Assembly (NCBI GenBank): GCA_947243855.1
Contig: CAMXIK010000002.1
Location: forward strand, 62,001 to 126,000
Length of the DNA: 64,000 nucleotides
Reading direction: 5' to 3'
Origin: an uncultured Lachnospiraceae bacterium
Lineage (GTDB): Bacteria > Bacillota > Clostridia > Lachnospirales > Lachnospiraceae
A program made the position numbers and the translations under genes. The notes beneath the pieces were generated by a model. It searched no databases and was not told where the DNA came from. It saw only the letters and a program-made list of their open reading frames with translations. Each line of letters starts with the position of its first letter. Positions within the stretch are counted from its first letter, which is position 1. Shown piece after piece: positions 1 through 9,461 of this stretch.

Positions 1-810
1 AAGCTAGAATTTAATTTGGATTTAATTTTGTCAAATAACTATATCTGCCATTTTTTAGCGGTGGAGGCGGGGCTGATGAAGTCATTGCTGCTGAGGGGAG
101 AATACGACGGCGCGCAGGATTATGATCTGGTGCTTCGGGCAGTGGACAGTCTGTGGCCCGCAGAAGCTCTTCTTCCAGAGACGGCGCGCATCCGTCATAT
201 TCCGAAAGTGCTCTATCATTGGCGTTCCCATCGGGATTCCACAGCCCTGAACACGGGAAGCAAGACTTACGCTTACGAGGCGGGAAGACGCGCCCTTGCG
301 GACTTTTGCGAGAGGCGGGGATTGCGGGCGCAGGTGGAACACAGCCTGCATCTGGGATTCTATCACATCTGTTATGATCCGGATATCCTGTCTGCGAGAA
401 GAGAAGTCGGCATAGTGGGCGGAAAGCTTCTGGACAGCCGCGGCCGGGTGTTAGCTGGCGCTTATAGCGAGGATGGAAGCTGTCTTTTTGAGGGACTGCC
501 CGCCCGCTTTACGGGAGGGAGTACCCATCGGGCGTCGCTTATGCAGGACTGCGCGGCGGTGGACATCCGTTTGATGCGGCTGCGGGAGGAGCTTTGGCCG
601 CTCTTTTCCCAAATAACGGGTCTGCCCTATCGGGAGAAGGCTGTTTTTGTGAAAGAGGGCGGAAAAAAGAAGGAGCTTCGCATTGCGGATGTGGCGGGGC
701 TGTCCTGCGATGAGGCTGGATACCGGAAATTGAGTGTGGCTCTCGGAACGGCGGTACGCAGTAGCGGTTATCTGGCAGTGTGGGACCCGTCGGTTACCAT
801 GAGGCTGTGA
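1..810 (+). CDS. Glycosyltransferase family 2, C-terminal part (5' end outside window)
   Basis: The frame is open from base 1, so the gene begins upstream and only the last ~269 residues are visible. They start with a segment typical of the end of a GT2 catalytic domain in large multidomain polysaccharide glycosyltransferases: SNNYICHFL, then YDGAQDYDLVLR, then a conserved YHWRSH stretch. Proteins with this pattern usually carry one or more GT-A domains and build surface glycans. The next gene is another GT2 55 bases downstream, so the two are probably co-transcribed. The TTG at base 16 is only the first possible start codon inside the window and should not be taken as the true start. The donor and acceptor sugars cannot be told from this fragment. 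Confidence 0.75.
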   Translation, partial: KLEFNLDLILSNNYICHFLAVEAGLMKSLLLRGEYDGAQDYDLVLRAVDSLWPAEALLPETARIRHIPKVLYHWRSHRDSTALNTGSKTYAYEAGRRALADFCERRGLRAQVEHSLHLGFYHICYDPDILSARREVGIVGGKLLDSRGRVLAGAYSEDGSCLFEGLPARFTGGSTHRASLMQDCAAVDIRLMRLREELWPLFSQITGLPYREKAVFVKEGGKKKELRIADVAGLSCDEAGYRKLSVALGTAVRSSGYLAVWDPSVTMRL

Positions 811-864
811 GAAGACGGAATGGAAAAGCGCGGTGCACAAAGGCTGGGAAACGGAGGAGCAGGC

Positions 865-1860
865 ATGTCGCTGGAAAAGGAAACAGAAAAAAAGAAAGAG
901 AGGATTCGTTCCACCATAGTGATTCCGAACTATAACGGAATCGAGTATGTGGAAAACTGCCTCCGCTCTTTGGAAAAAGAACCGGCGCATGTGATTTTGG
1001 TGGACAACGGTTCCACGGATGGGAGCAGAGAGCTTGTGCGGGAAAAATTTCCGCAAGTCCGGCTGCTTGCCCTTGATCAAAATTATGGTTTCTGTAAAGC
1101 GGTGAACCGCGGCATGGAAACCAGTGAAACAACATATGTTATTTTATTAAACAACGATACGGTGGCGGAGCCGGGGTTTGTGAAAGCGTTGGAAAAAGCA
1201 ATGGACGGCGACAGTCGGGCTTTTTCCGGGGCGGCCCGGATGGTGAATCTGCGCCGTCCCGAGCTGATCGACGACGCGGGCGATTATTACTGTGCGCTGG
1301 GCTGGGCTTTTGCAGCGGGAAGGGATAAGCCGAGGGAAAACTATGACAGCCCAAGGGAGGTTTTTTCCGCCTGCGGCGGCGCTTGTATTTACCGCAGGCA
1401 GACGCTTAATCGGATCGGTATGATGGACGAGAATCATTTCGCCTATCTGGAAGACGTAGATCTGGGGTATCGGGCCCGCATCTACGGTTATCGGAATCTC
1501 TATGTGCCGGAAGCGGTAGTCCGCCATGCGGGAAGCGCCTCTTCTGGCTCGCGCTATAATGCATTCAAGGCGAAACAAACGGCCAGAAACAGCGTATATC
1601 TGGCCTATAAGAATATGCCGCCCGCACAGCTTCTTTTGAATCTGCCCTTTCTTCTGGCGGGTTTTTTCATCAAACAGCTTTTTTTTCTGAGAAAAGGACT
1701 GGGCGGAAGCTGGTGGAAGGGCCTGACGGAGGGAATCCTTCTTTGCTGGTCGGCCGAGGGGAGAAAGCGGCGGGTGCGTTTTGCGGGGAAGCGTCTGCCG
1801 TTTTATATAGGTATACAGTGGGAACTGTGGCGCAACATGTGGTATCGGCTTCGACTGTAA
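865..1860 (+). CDS. GT2 glycosyltransferase (rhamnosyltransferase-like)
   Basis: A 331-residue GT-A fold glycosyltransferase that should transfer an activated sugar to a growing surface polysaccharide or polyrhamnose chain at the cytoplasmic membrane face. Visible motifs: TIVIPNYNG at the N terminus, VDNGSTDGS (nucleotide binding), LLNNDT (DxD-equivalent metal site) and FAYLEDVDLGYR (catalytic base region). A hydrophobic stretch (LLLNLPFLLAGFF) near the C terminus suggests membrane association. I chose the ATG at 865 because GGAGGA lies 6 bases upstream. An ATG 45 bases earlier is in frame but has no convincing ribosome site. It belongs to the same cluster as the flanking GT2 and sugar-phosphate transferase genes. 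The sugar specificity is unknown. Confidence 0.85.
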   Translation: MSLEKETEKKKERIRSTIVIPNYNGIEYVENCLRSLEKEPAHVILVDNGSTDGSRELVREKFPQVRLLALDQNYGFCKAVNRGMETSETTYVILLNNDTVAEPGFVKALEKAMDGDSRAFSGAARMVNLRRPELIDDAGDYYCALGWAFAAGRDKPRENYDSPREVFSACGGACIYRRQTLNRIGMMDENHFAYLEDVDLGYRARIYGYRNLYVPEAVVRHAGSASSGSRYNAFKAKQTARNSVYLAYKNMPPAQLLLNLPFLLAGFFIKQLFFLRKGLGGSWWKGLTEGILLCWSAEGRKRRVRFAGKRLPFYIGIQWELWRNMWYRLRL

Positions 1861-2025
1861 CTACCAGAAATTGTACATTTTGTAAGATATGGTTGTTTTT
1901 TCCTCCCGATTATTGTAAAATAAGCATAATTATTGCATAGACTAGTTAGAAAACGCAAGGGTCGATGGAATCGAAAAATATGGAAAACGCGGGCCTGCGG
2001 GTACAGATGTGAGCATAGATCGATT

Positions 2026-3435
2026 ATGATAAAAGACAACCAGAAATATTTTAACAGACTGCATGTTTTGTTAGATGCCGTCATCATTGCGGCGTCTTAT
2101 GCGTTGGCGTGGTATTTGAAGTTTGCGAGTCCTTTTTCAGACATGGACCCCAGCGTCGGCGCTTATTCCGTGCGCACTTATTTTGAGATGCTCTATCTGA
2201 TTGTGCCGGGGTATCTCGTTCTTTATTATGCCTTTAATCTTTACACGCCGAAGCGGGCCACGGTTCACCGTTATGAGATTTTGAATATCTTTCAGGCGAA
2301 CACGGTAGGTATGGTATTGCTGTTGGCTGGCTGGTATCTGATTGCGCAGATTCACTTCTCCCGTACCATGATGGCGATGTTTTACGGCATCAACATTATC
2401 CTGACCACGCTGGGGCGTTCGCTGATCCGCGTGCTTCTGCAGTATTTCCGCGAAAAGGGTTACAATTTAAAATACATTCTGCTTGTGGGGTACTCCCGCG
2501 CGGCGGAGGAATATATCAAACGAATTAACACGAATCCCCAGTGGGGCTATGTGGTGCGGGGCATTCTGGATGATCATGTGCCGGCGGGTACGCTCTACAA
2601 GGGCGTGAAGGTGCTGGGCACCATAGAAAATCTTCTCTATATTCTGCCTCAGAATAAGCTGGATGAAATCGCGATCACGCTCCCTCTGGAGGATTATGAC
2701 CATTTGGAACATATCGTGGACTTGTGCGAGAAGTCCGGCGTGCACACCAAGTTCATTCCGGATTATAACAGTCTTTTCCCGAGCCGTCCCTACACGGAGG
2801 ATCTGATGGGACTGCCGGTCATCAATATTCGTTACGTGCCGCTCACCAACACCCTGAACTGGTGTATGAAGCGGCTGGTAGATATTGTCGTATCGCTGGT
2901 GGGCGTGGTGGTGTCGTCGCCCGTTATGCTGATTGCCGCCATTGCCGTGGGATGTACCTCCCGCGGCCCGGTTGTTTTTAAGCAGGAGCGGATCGGCCTT
3001 CACAACAAGCCGTTCCGGATGTATAAATTCCGCACGATGATGGTACAGAAGCCCTCCGCCGAGGAGAAGGGCTGGACGAAAAAGGACGATCCCAGAGTCA
3101 CAAAGGTGGGAAAATTTTTGCGGAAGACAAGTATAGACGAGCTGCCGCAGCTTTTCAATATCTTAAAGGGAGATATGAGCGTGGTGGGGCCAAGGCCGGA
3201 ACGCCCTCAGTTTGTGGAGCAGTTTAAGGAGGAGATTCCCCGTTATATGGTCAAGCATCAGGTCAGGCCGGGACTTACGGGCTGGGCGCAGATCAATGGC
3301 TACCGGGGAGACACTTCCATTAAAAAACGGATCGAATTTGATATTTTTTATATTGAAAACTGGACGATGTCCTTTGACATTAAAATTATGTTTCTTACAA
3401 TTTTCAAGGGATTTATCAATAAAAACGCCTATTAA
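2026..3435 (+). CDS. Polyprenyl-phosphate sugar-1-phosphate transferase (WbaP/CpsE type)
   Basis: A 469-residue integral membrane enzyme that starts repeat-unit synthesis by moving a sugar-1-phosphate from a nucleotide sugar to undecaprenyl phosphate. The N-terminal third contains several membrane helices (AVIIAASYALAWYL, YLIVPGYLVLYYAF, VGMVLLLAGWYLIA and others), and a Rossmann-like central region follows. The C-terminal bacterial sugar transferase domain shows FKQERIGLHNKPFRMYKFRT, RKTSIDELPQLFNILKGDMS, VVGPRPERP and RPGLTGWAQINGYRG, all signatures of the family. The frame stays open to a TTG at 1933, but the ATG at 2026 gives the usual family N terminus. No strong ribosome site precedes either. 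As the initiating enzyme it makes this region the end of an exopolysaccharide or capsule locus. Confidence 0.93.
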   Translation: MIKDNQKYFNRLHVLLDAVIIAASYALAWYLKFASPFSDMDPSVGAYSVRTYFEMLYLIVPGYLVLYYAFNLYTPKRATVHRYEILNIFQANTVGMVLLLAGWYLIAQIHFSRTMMAMFYGINIILTTLGRSLIRVLLQYFREKGYNLKYILLVGYSRAAEEYIKRINTNPQWGYVVRGILDDHVPAGTLYKGVKVLGTIENLLYILPQNKLDEIAITLPLEDYDHLEHIVDLCEKSGVHTKFIPDYNSLFPSRPYTEDLMGLPVINIRYVPLTNTLNWCMKRLVDIVVSLVGVVVSSPVMLIAAIAVGCTSRGPVVFKQERIGLHNKPFRMYKFRTMMVQKPSAEEKGWTKKDDPRVTKVGKFLRKTSIDELPQLFNILKGDMSVVGPRPERPQFVEQFKEEIPRYMVKHQVRPGLTGWAQINGYRGDTSIKKRIEFDIFYIENWTMSFDIKIMFLTIFKGFINKNAY

Positions 3436-3493
3436 AAGAGATACTAAAATCTTAAGAATTGTGAAAGACTTTCAGAAGAAACGGGGAATTATA

Positions 3494-3521
3494 TTGCAAT
3501 TATATCAAGATGTAGTATAAT
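3494..3521 (+). promoter_or_regulatory. Sigma-A promoter for the LCP gene
   Basis: TTGCAA (-35) and a perfect TATAAT (-10) are separated by 16 bases in the 175-base gap between the sugar transferase and the LCP gene. Transcription should start near 3528, giving a leader of about 80 bases. Confidence 0.7.
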
Positions 3522-3610
3522 CGTATAAGAGCGGCCACTAAGGCTTGCTTTATTTGACAAAAAATGACATAAAGAGAAACACAGTTTAAGAGAATCAGGG
3601 AGTACAGAGT

Positions 3611-4792
3611 ATGGCTAAAAGATACGACGATGAATATGACGAGGACGAAGTAAGACCCAGGAAGAAATCTTCTGGAAAGAGCGGCGGCTCCTCCAAGAAG
3701 AAGAGTTCAGGTAAGAAAAAATCGAGCAAAAGGGCGCAGGCCAAAAAGCAGCGCAGGCGTATTATTCTTTTTGTGTGTGAAATTATGGTTCTGCTGGTTG
3801 CAGTGGTTGTGCTCTATGCGGTTCTTCTCGGCACGAGGGGAAGCGGCAAGATGGTGATTGAGGAGAACGATATTATCATTAACGATACGGTATTGGAAGC
3901 GCAGGAAGCGCAGGAAGCGCAAGGGACTACCTACCGAAACATTGCATTGTTCGGCGTGGACTCCACCACCGGCGCGTTGACGAAGAATACCCGAAGCGAT
4001 ACGATTATGATCGCCTCCATCAATCAGGAAACGGGAGAGTGTAAGCTAGTTTCCGTTTACCGCGACACCTACCTGAACCTGAGCAATGATTCTTATAATA
4101 AATGTAATGCGGCTTATGCGAAGGGCGGTCCGAAGCAGGCCATTAATATGTTAAATATGAATCTGGATCTGGATATCACGGACTTTGTCACGGTTGGGTT
4201 TGCGGGTCTGACAGATTCCATCGATGCGCTCGGCGGCGTCATGATCGACGTGGACGACTCGGAGATCAGCCACCTGAATAACTACCAGCTCTGTATCGCG
4301 GAGGATTTGAAACGCTCTTACACGCCGGTGAAGGAGACCGGATATCAGTTATTGGACGGCTTACAGGCTACCGGTTACTGCCGAATCCGTTACACGGCGG
4401 GAGACGACTTTAAGCGTGCCGAGAGGCAGAGAGAGGTGCTTCTGGCGGTGGCCGATCAGGCGAAGAAAGCGAACCTGACCACCTTGACGGAGACGGCGGG
4501 CAACGTATTCGACGAGGTGTATACTTCCCTCGATCTGTCGGAGATTGTCGATATGCTTGGCAATGTAGGAAGCTATTCTATCGTCGATCACTCCGGTTTC
4601 CCGCAGGAGGGTATGAGAGATACGGCCACAATCGGTTCCAAGGGCTCCTGCGTGATCCCTCTGAATTTGGAGGAAAATGTCAAGTGGTTGCATCAGTTCC
4701 TGTATGGGGTGGACGACTACGAGCCATCCGCTACCGTGAAGGAATGCAGTCAGAAGATTTACGAGGATACAAACGGATATTTAAACAAGTAA
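3611..4792 (+). CDS. LytR-CpsA-Psr (LCP) family cell-wall glycopolymer ligase
   Basis: A 393-residue type II membrane protein. LCP enzymes transfer lipid-linked glycopolymers (teichoic acids, capsule) to peptidoglycan outside the membrane. A highly basic, Lys/Ser-rich cytoplasmic tail (residues 1-50) is followed by one membrane helix (51-74) and an extracellular LCP domain (about 105-290). The expected arginine motifs are present: NTRSDTIM, VYRDTYL and RIRYTAGDDFKRAERQ, which bind the pyrophosphate of the lipid substrate. A short EAQEAQEAQ repeat lies just outside the membrane. The gene has its own promoter (3494-3521) and is followed by a strong terminator, so it is probably a single-gene unit. 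Its position after the sugar-1-phosphate transferase suggests it anchors the product of that locus. Confidence 0.92.
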   Translation: MAKRYDDEYDEDEVRPRKKSSGKSGGSSKKKSSGKKKSSKRAQAKKQRRRIILFVCEIMVLLVAVVVLYAVLLGTRGSGKMVIEENDIIINDTVLEAQEAQEAQGTTYRNIALFGVDSTTGALTKNTRSDTIMIASINQETGECKLVSVYRDTYLNLSNDSYNKCNAAYAKGGPKQAINMLNMNLDLDITDFVTVGFAGLTDSIDALGGVMIDVDDSEISHLNNYQLCIAEDLKRSYTPVKETGYQLLDGLQATGYCRIRYTAGDDFKRAERQREVLLAVADQAKKANLTTLTETAGNVFDEVYTSLDLSEIVDMLGNVGSYSIVDHSGFPQEGMRDTATIGSKGSCVIPLNLEENVKWLHQFLYGVDDYEPSATVKECSQKIYEDTNGYLNK

Positions 4793-4799
4793 AAGAAAA

Positions 4800-4830
4800 G
4801 GGGCTTGTGCTGCAGGCCCCTTATCTTTTA
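4800..4830 (+). terminator. Intrinsic terminator after the LCP gene
   Basis: GGGGCTTG, a five-base loop and CAGGCCCC form an 8-bp stem (one G-T pair) at 4800-4820. A T-rich tract (TTATCTTTTA) follows. Confidence 0.75.
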
Positions 4831-4867
4831 CTATATAAAGGAGAGAAAGCGGACGGAGGACGCGCGC

Positions 4868-5806
4868 ATGGAGACAGTGGATGTGATCATTCCCGTCTAT
4901 AAGCCGGATCGCGGGTTTGTGAAGCTGGTAGAGAAGCTTGAGACGCAGACAGTGCCCGTAAACCGGATTATTATTATGAATACGGAGCAAAAATATTTTG
5001 ACAGACTGCTTTACGGTACTGCGTTGGAAAGCAAGTATCATAATATTACAGTGAAGCATTTGTCGAAGCGGGAATTCGACCATGGGCGCACCAGAAACCA
5101 TGGCGTGAAGCTTTCGCAGGCTGATGTGTTTCTCATGATGACGCAGGACGCCATGCCTGCAGACGATTATCTGGTGGAGCGGCTGCTTGCAGGGCTTCGC
5201 GGCGAGAAGATAGCGGCGGCTTACGCGAGGCAGCTTCCCGGCCCGGAGAGCGGCGAGATCGAACGGTATACAAGGAGCTTCAATTATCCCGAAGAGTCAA
5301 GGGTCAAGACGAAGGCGGATCTTCCCGAGCTGGGGATTAAGACGTTTTTCTGTTCTAATGTCTGCGCCGCCTACAAAAGGGACATTTTCAATGCGTTGGG
5401 CGGATTTGTCAACCGCGCTATTTTTAATGAAGATATGCTCTATGCCGCCAAGGCGGTGGAAGCGGATTACGGTATCGCCTATGCGGCGGAGGCGCAGGTG
5501 TATCATTCCCATAATTATACGCTCAGACAGCAGTTTCACCGGAATTTCGATCTGGGCGTATCCCAGGCGGATCACCCGGAGGTATTTGCGGCGTATCCTT
5601 CGGAATCGGAGGGTATGCGCCTTGTGAAGAATACCATAGACGATCTGAAAACAAAAGGAATGCAGAATAAAATACCGAATGTTATTTTACAGAGCGGTTT
5701 TAAGTATGCCGGGTATTTGTGCGGAAAAAACTACCGCTTGCTGCCAAAACGTTTGGCGGTGGCCATGTCCTCCAATCAGGAATACTGGAGACAGGGCAAT
5801 AGATAG
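4868..5806 (+). CDS. GT2 glycosyltransferase (rhamnosyltransferase-like)
   Basis: A 312-residue family 2 glycosyltransferase. VDVIIPVYKPDRG at the N terminus and the NFDLGVSQADHPEVF segment near the C terminus are typical of bacterial rhamnosyltransferase-type GT2 proteins, which build surface polysaccharides in the cytoplasm. DHGRTRNHG and MTQDAMP (acidic metal site region) sit in the middle, and FNEDMLYAAKA matches the usual catalytic-base region. The ATG at 4868 has GGAGGA 7 bases upstream. A TTG farther up lies inside the terminator hairpin and is rejected. glmS follows after 54 bases, so a shared transcript is possible and would couple glycan assembly with amino sugar precursor supply. 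The substrate is not determined. Confidence 0.85.
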   Translation: METVDVIIPVYKPDRGFVKLVEKLETQTVPVNRIIIMNTEQKYFDRLLYGTALESKYHNITVKHLSKREFDHGRTRNHGVKLSQADVFLMMTQDAMPADDYLVERLLAGLRGEKIAAAYARQLPGPESGEIERYTRSFNYPEESRVKTKADLPELGIKTFFCSNVCAAYKRDIFNALGGFVNRAIFNEDMLYAAKAVEADYGIAYAAEAQVYHSHNYTLRQQFHRNFDLGVSQADHPEVFAAYPSESEGMRLVKNTIDDLKTKGMQNKIPNVILQSGFKYAGYLCGKNYRLLPKRLAVAMSSNQEYWRQGNR

Positions 5807-5823
5807 GAAAAGAAATTTATGCG

Positions 5824-5845
5824 GAAACGTTGCGGGTAACGTTTC
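5824..5845 (+). other. Small hairpin just upstream of glmS
   Basis: GAAACGTT and AACGTTTC form a perfect 8-bp inverted repeat around a six-base loop, directly before the GAGG ribosome site of glmS. It could be a translational control element, an mRNA processing site or an operator. The 54-base gap is too short for a glmS ribozyme. Confidence 0.45.
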
Positions 5846-5860
5846 AGAAAGAGGTATCGT

Positions 5861-7690
5861 ATGTGCGGAATCGTAGGTTATATCGGAAAAAAACAGGCGG
5901 CGCCCATTATTCTGGACGGTCTTTCCAAGCTGGAATACCGGGGATATGACTCGGCGGGAATGGCGGTGATCGGAGAGGATGGAAAAGTCAGCATCACGAA
6001 GTCGGTGGGCCGGCTTAAGGTGCTGGAAAATATGACGCATGGCGGAGAGACTATGCCGGGATTGTGTGGGATCGGTCATACGCGCTGGGCGACCCACGGC
6101 GTACCGAGCGACAGCAATGCGCATCCCCATTTCAATGAGGCGGAGACAATTACCGTAGTACATAACGGGATTATCGAGAATTATCTACAGCTTCGCAAGA
6201 TGCTTACAGAACGGGGGTATCATTTTGTGTCGGAGACGGACACGGAGGTGGTAGCGCATCTTTTGGATTACTATTACAAGGGCAATCCATTGGAAACGAT
6301 CACAAAGGTGCTTCACCGCGTGGAAGGTTCCTATGCGCTGGGCATTCTCTTTGCGGACTGCCCCGATCAGATCTTTGCGGCCAGAAAGGATTCCCCGCTG
6401 ATCGTGGGACAGAGCGAGGAAGGCTGCTTTATCGCTTCGGATGTGCCGGCGATTTTAAAATATACCAGAAAAGTATATTATGTGGATAATCAGGAAGTGG
6501 TGCGTCTGCGGGCGGATCACATGCACTTCTATACGGTGGATGAGGAGGAGACCACAAAGGAGCCAGTCTATATTGACTGGGACACCAACGCGGCGGAGAA
6601 GGGCGGCTACGAGCATTTCATGTTAAAGGAGATGTACGAACAGCCTAAGACTGTGACCGACACGCTGCTGCCCCGCCTGAAAGATGACGATATTGTCATC
6701 GAGGAGCTTAATATGAGCGACGACGAACTGCGGGCGGTGAAAAAGATTCATATTGTGGCCTGCGGCTCGGCCTATCATGCGGGCGTTACGGGAAAATATG
6801 TGATAGAAGGTTTGGCGCGGATTCCGGTGGAAGTCGATCTGGCTTCTGAGTTCCGTTACCGTGATCCGATTTTGGAGGAGGGCGCCATGGTGGTGGTGAT
6901 CAGCCAGTCCGGGGAGACGGCGGATACCCTTGCGGCTCTTCGGGAGTCCAAAAAGAGAGGCTTTCAGGTACTTGGCATTGTCAATGTGGTGGGAAGCTCC
7001 ATTGCCAGAGAGGCGGACAATGTGATGTATACCTGGGCTGGGCCAGAGATTGCCGTTGCGACTACGAAGGCTTACAGCGCACAGTTGATTGCGCTTTATC
7101 TGCTGGCCGTGAAATTCGGCAGGGTGCGGGGAGAGATCGACGATGTGACATACGCGTCACTTTTGGCGGATCTGCGGTGCCTGCCCGATCAGATTGAGCT
7201 TCTGCTTAACAATAAAAATAAGATTCAGCGGTTTGCCAACCGTTATATCGGCGCGAAGGACGTGTTCTTTATTGGCAGGGGAATTGATTATGCGATCTCT
7301 CTGGAGGGGTCTCTGAAACTGAAAGAGATTTCCTATATCCACTCGGAGGCTTATGCGGCGGGCGAGCTGAAACACGGCACCATTTCCCTGATCGAGGAGG
7401 GGACGCTGGTGGCGGCGGTGTCCACCCAGCCTGCGCTTTATGCAAAGACCATCAGCAATATGGTGGAGGTGAAGGCGAGAGGCGCGTTCTTGCTGGCGGT
7501 GACCTGCGAGGAGAATAAGGAGATCGAGAAGGCGGCGGACTATGTGATTTATATTCCGGAGACGAACCCTTATTTTGCCAATTCGCTGGCGATTATCCCG
7601 TTGCAGCTCTTCGGATATTATGTGTCCGTGGGCAAGGGATGCGATGTGGATAAGCCGAGGAATCTGGCGAAGTCGGTGACGGTCGAGTAA
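5861..7690 (+). CDS. glmS: Glutamine--fructose-6-phosphate aminotransferase (isomerizing)
   Basis: A 609-residue cytoplasmic enzyme that makes glucosamine-6-phosphate from fructose-6-phosphate and glutamine, the first step to UDP-GlcNAc for peptidoglycan and surface glycans. The protein starts MCGIVGYIG, which places the nucleophilic Cys at residue 2 (residue 1 after Met removal). LEYRGYDSAG and HTRWATHG belong to the class II glutaminase domain (about 1-230). Two SIS domains follow, with CGSAYHAG and ISQSGETADTLAAL. The C terminus ends KPRNLAKSVTVE, the invariant family end. Length and motifs are full. No glmS ribozyme fits in the gap before it. Confidence 0.98.
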   Translation: MCGIVGYIGKKQAAPIILDGLSKLEYRGYDSAGMAVIGEDGKVSITKSVGRLKVLENMTHGGETMPGLCGIGHTRWATHGVPSDSNAHPHFNEAETITVVHNGIIENYLQLRKMLTERGYHFVSETDTEVVAHLLDYYYKGNPLETITKVLHRVEGSYALGILFADCPDQIFAARKDSPLIVGQSEEGCFIASDVPAILKYTRKVYYVDNQEVVRLRADHMHFYTVDEEETTKEPVYIDWDTNAAEKGGYEHFMLKEMYEQPKTVTDTLLPRLKDDDIVIEELNMSDDELRAVKKIHIVACGSAYHAGVTGKYVIEGLARIPVEVDLASEFRYRDPILEEGAMVVVISQSGETADTLAALRESKKRGFQVLGIVNVVGSSIAREADNVMYTWAGPEIAVATTKAYSAQLIALYLLAVKFGRVRGEIDDVTYASLLADLRCLPDQIELLLNNKNKIQRFANRYIGAKDVFFIGRGIDYAISLEGSLKLKEISYIHSEAYAAGELKHGTISLIEEGTLVAAVSTQPALYAKTISNMVEVKARGAFLLAVTCEENKEIEKAADYVIYIPETNPYFANSLAIIPLQLFGYYVSVGKGCDVDKPRNLAKSVTVE

Positions 7691-7819
7691 AATCACAATT
7701 TTTATATAATTTGATCACATTTTAAACACAAATGGCAGATATACTAAGGACATAATCAGCGAGGGGCAATAACGAGGCGGGACGAAAAACCCGCAAGATA
7801 TAAGAAAGGAAGCGAGATT

Positions 7820-9301
7820 ATGTACGATAACAATTATCCGAACAACTATCCAAACAGATATCCGGATCATTCCGGCACGCAGCAGACAGGTACGCAGCAG
7901 GCGGGCCCCCAGCAAAACCAAGGGGCGGGACAGCCGGGCATCGAATACCGCTCTTATCAGAATCAGGGCAGTTATCAGTATGGCGGCGCGTATGCCGGAA
8001 GTTATGCGCAGGCGGAACAGAAGAAAGAAAAGAAAGCGAAGCGGCAGGGCAGTTATTTTAAGAAAGCGCTTGCGGCTGTGTCCTTGGGACTGTTCTTCGG
8101 TCTGTTTGCGGGATTGGGACTTTATATTGTGGAGTCGGCTTCGGGGATGTTAGATCGCGACAAAATAATGATTCAGGAGGAGACGGGGAGTTCGTCAACG
8201 ACAGAGGCAAAGGCGAGTCAAACTCCCAAGGCGGAGCCAAGCGGCGCTGCGATCAAACAGTCGGAGACAGCGACAACGGTGGTGACCGACGTGACCGATG
8301 TGGTGAAAAATGTGATGCCCTCCATCGTGGCGGTGAACAACCACTATACGGAGACCATGTCCTTCTACGGGCAGTCCATGAGCAGCGAGGCGGACGCCAG
8401 CGGCTCCGGCATCATTGTGGGAGAAAACGACACGGAGCTTTTGATCGTCACCAACCATCATGTGGTGGCGGATACGGATAAATTGACGGTGCAGTTTAAC
8501 GAGGGCAGCGAGGCGGAAGCTTTCATCAAGGGGCAGGACTCCAAAATGGATCTGGCCGTGATCGCGGTGCCGCTCACGGAGCTGTCTTCTTCTACCTTGG
8601 ATTCCATTGAGGTGGCTACGCTGGGCGATTCCGATGAACTGACGGTGGGCGAGCCGGCGATTGCCATTGGCAATTCCCTTGGTTACGGCCAGTCCGTAAC
8701 GACCGGCGTGATCAGCGCTCTTGACAGAAGTATCAGCCTGTCTTCCGGGTCTGGATACGGATATGTAGGAGACGAGGTGGAGGGCACTTTCATTCAGACG
8801 GATGCGGCCATCAATCCCGGTAATTCCGGCGGCGCCCTGCTCAATATTAAGGGTGAGGTAATCGGTATTAACTCTAATAAGATCGGCGGGAGCGCGGTGG
8901 AAGGCATGGGCTATGCGATTCCCATTTCTGCGGCAAGCCCGATCATTGCGGAGCTGATGCTCAGGGAGACCAAAAGCAAGGTTGCCGAGGAGGAGAGAGG
9001 GTATCTCGGTATCTCGGGTATCAGCGTGACGTCGGAGGTATCTCAGGCCTACGGTATGCCGGAGGGTGTGTATGTGGCGCAGGTATTTGAGAATACGGCG
9101 GCTTCGGCGGCTGGCTTAAAACAGGGCGATATTATCACCAAGTTTGGCGGCGACCGGATCTCGTCCATGGAGGAGCTGCAGAAGGAGCTGGAATTCTATG
9201 CCAAGGGCGATACCGTGGAAGTGCAAGTCATGACCATGACCATGAACGGCTACGAGGAAGTTACGCGGCAGATGACCTTGGGAAATAAGGTAAGCGAGTA
9301 A
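7820..9301 (+). CDS. Membrane-anchored HtrA-family serine protease with PDZ domain
   Basis: A 493-residue protease of the HtrA/DegP family, expected to degrade or refold damaged proteins outside the membrane. The N terminus (1-75) is rich in Asn, Tyr, Gln and Gly (NNYPNNYPNRYP), a low-complexity cytoplasmic tail. One membrane helix follows (about 82-104). The trypsin-like domain has the complete triad: His in VTNHHVV, Asp in SKMDLAVIAV and Ser in NPGNSGGALL. A single PDZ domain occupies about 385-480 (YLGISGI to MEELQKEL). The ribosome site GGAAG lies before the ATG. A strong terminator follows, so it is probably monocistronic. The long Q/N-rich tail is typical of clostridial members. Confidence 0.93.
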   Translation: MYDNNYPNNYPNRYPDHSGTQQTGTQQAGPQQNQGAGQPGIEYRSYQNQGSYQYGGAYAGSYAQAEQKKEKKAKRQGSYFKKALAAVSLGLFFGLFAGLGLYIVESASGMLDRDKIMIQEETGSSSTTEAKASQTPKAEPSGAAIKQSETATTVVTDVTDVVKNVMPSIVAVNNHYTETMSFYGQSMSSEADASGSGIIVGENDTELLIVTNHHVVADTDKLTVQFNEGSEAEAFIKGQDSKMDLAVIAVPLTELSSSTLDSIEVATLGDSDELTVGEPAIAIGNSLGYGQSVTTGVISALDRSISLSSGSGYGYVGDEVEGTFIQTDAAINPGNSGGALLNIKGEVIGINSNKIGGSAVEGMGYAIPISAASPIIAELMLRETKSKVAEEERGYLGISGISVTSEVSQAYGMPEGVYVAQVFENTAASAAGLKQGDIITKFGGDRISSMEELQKELEFYAKGDTVEVQVMTMTMNGYEEVTRQMTLGNKVSE

Positions 9302-9335
9302 ATCAATAACGAATGTTATAAATAGCGTGAATGAG

Positions 9336-9372
9336 AAAGACTGCATTTTCCGAAGAGAATGCGGTCTTTTTT
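9336..9372 (+). terminator. Intrinsic terminator after the HtrA gene
   Basis: AAAGACTGCATT and AATGCGGTCTTT form a 12-bp stem with one G-T pair, followed by a run of T residues. Confidence 0.9.
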
Positions 9373-9461
9373 CAGAAAGATTTTATACTATGGACGTTAG
9401 AATTGTGATAAAATGAATACGTGCTTTAGAAACCTAAGGGGAGAGGAAAGACGGGTATAAT

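Noticed and set aside
1933..2025. N-terminal extension of the sugar-1-phosphate transferase from TTG 1933
   Set aside because: The extension is basic and unlike the family, and no ribosome site precedes it.
5807..5860. glmS ribozyme
   Set aside because: The gap is 54 bases, far shorter than the ribozyme, and only a simple hairpin is present.
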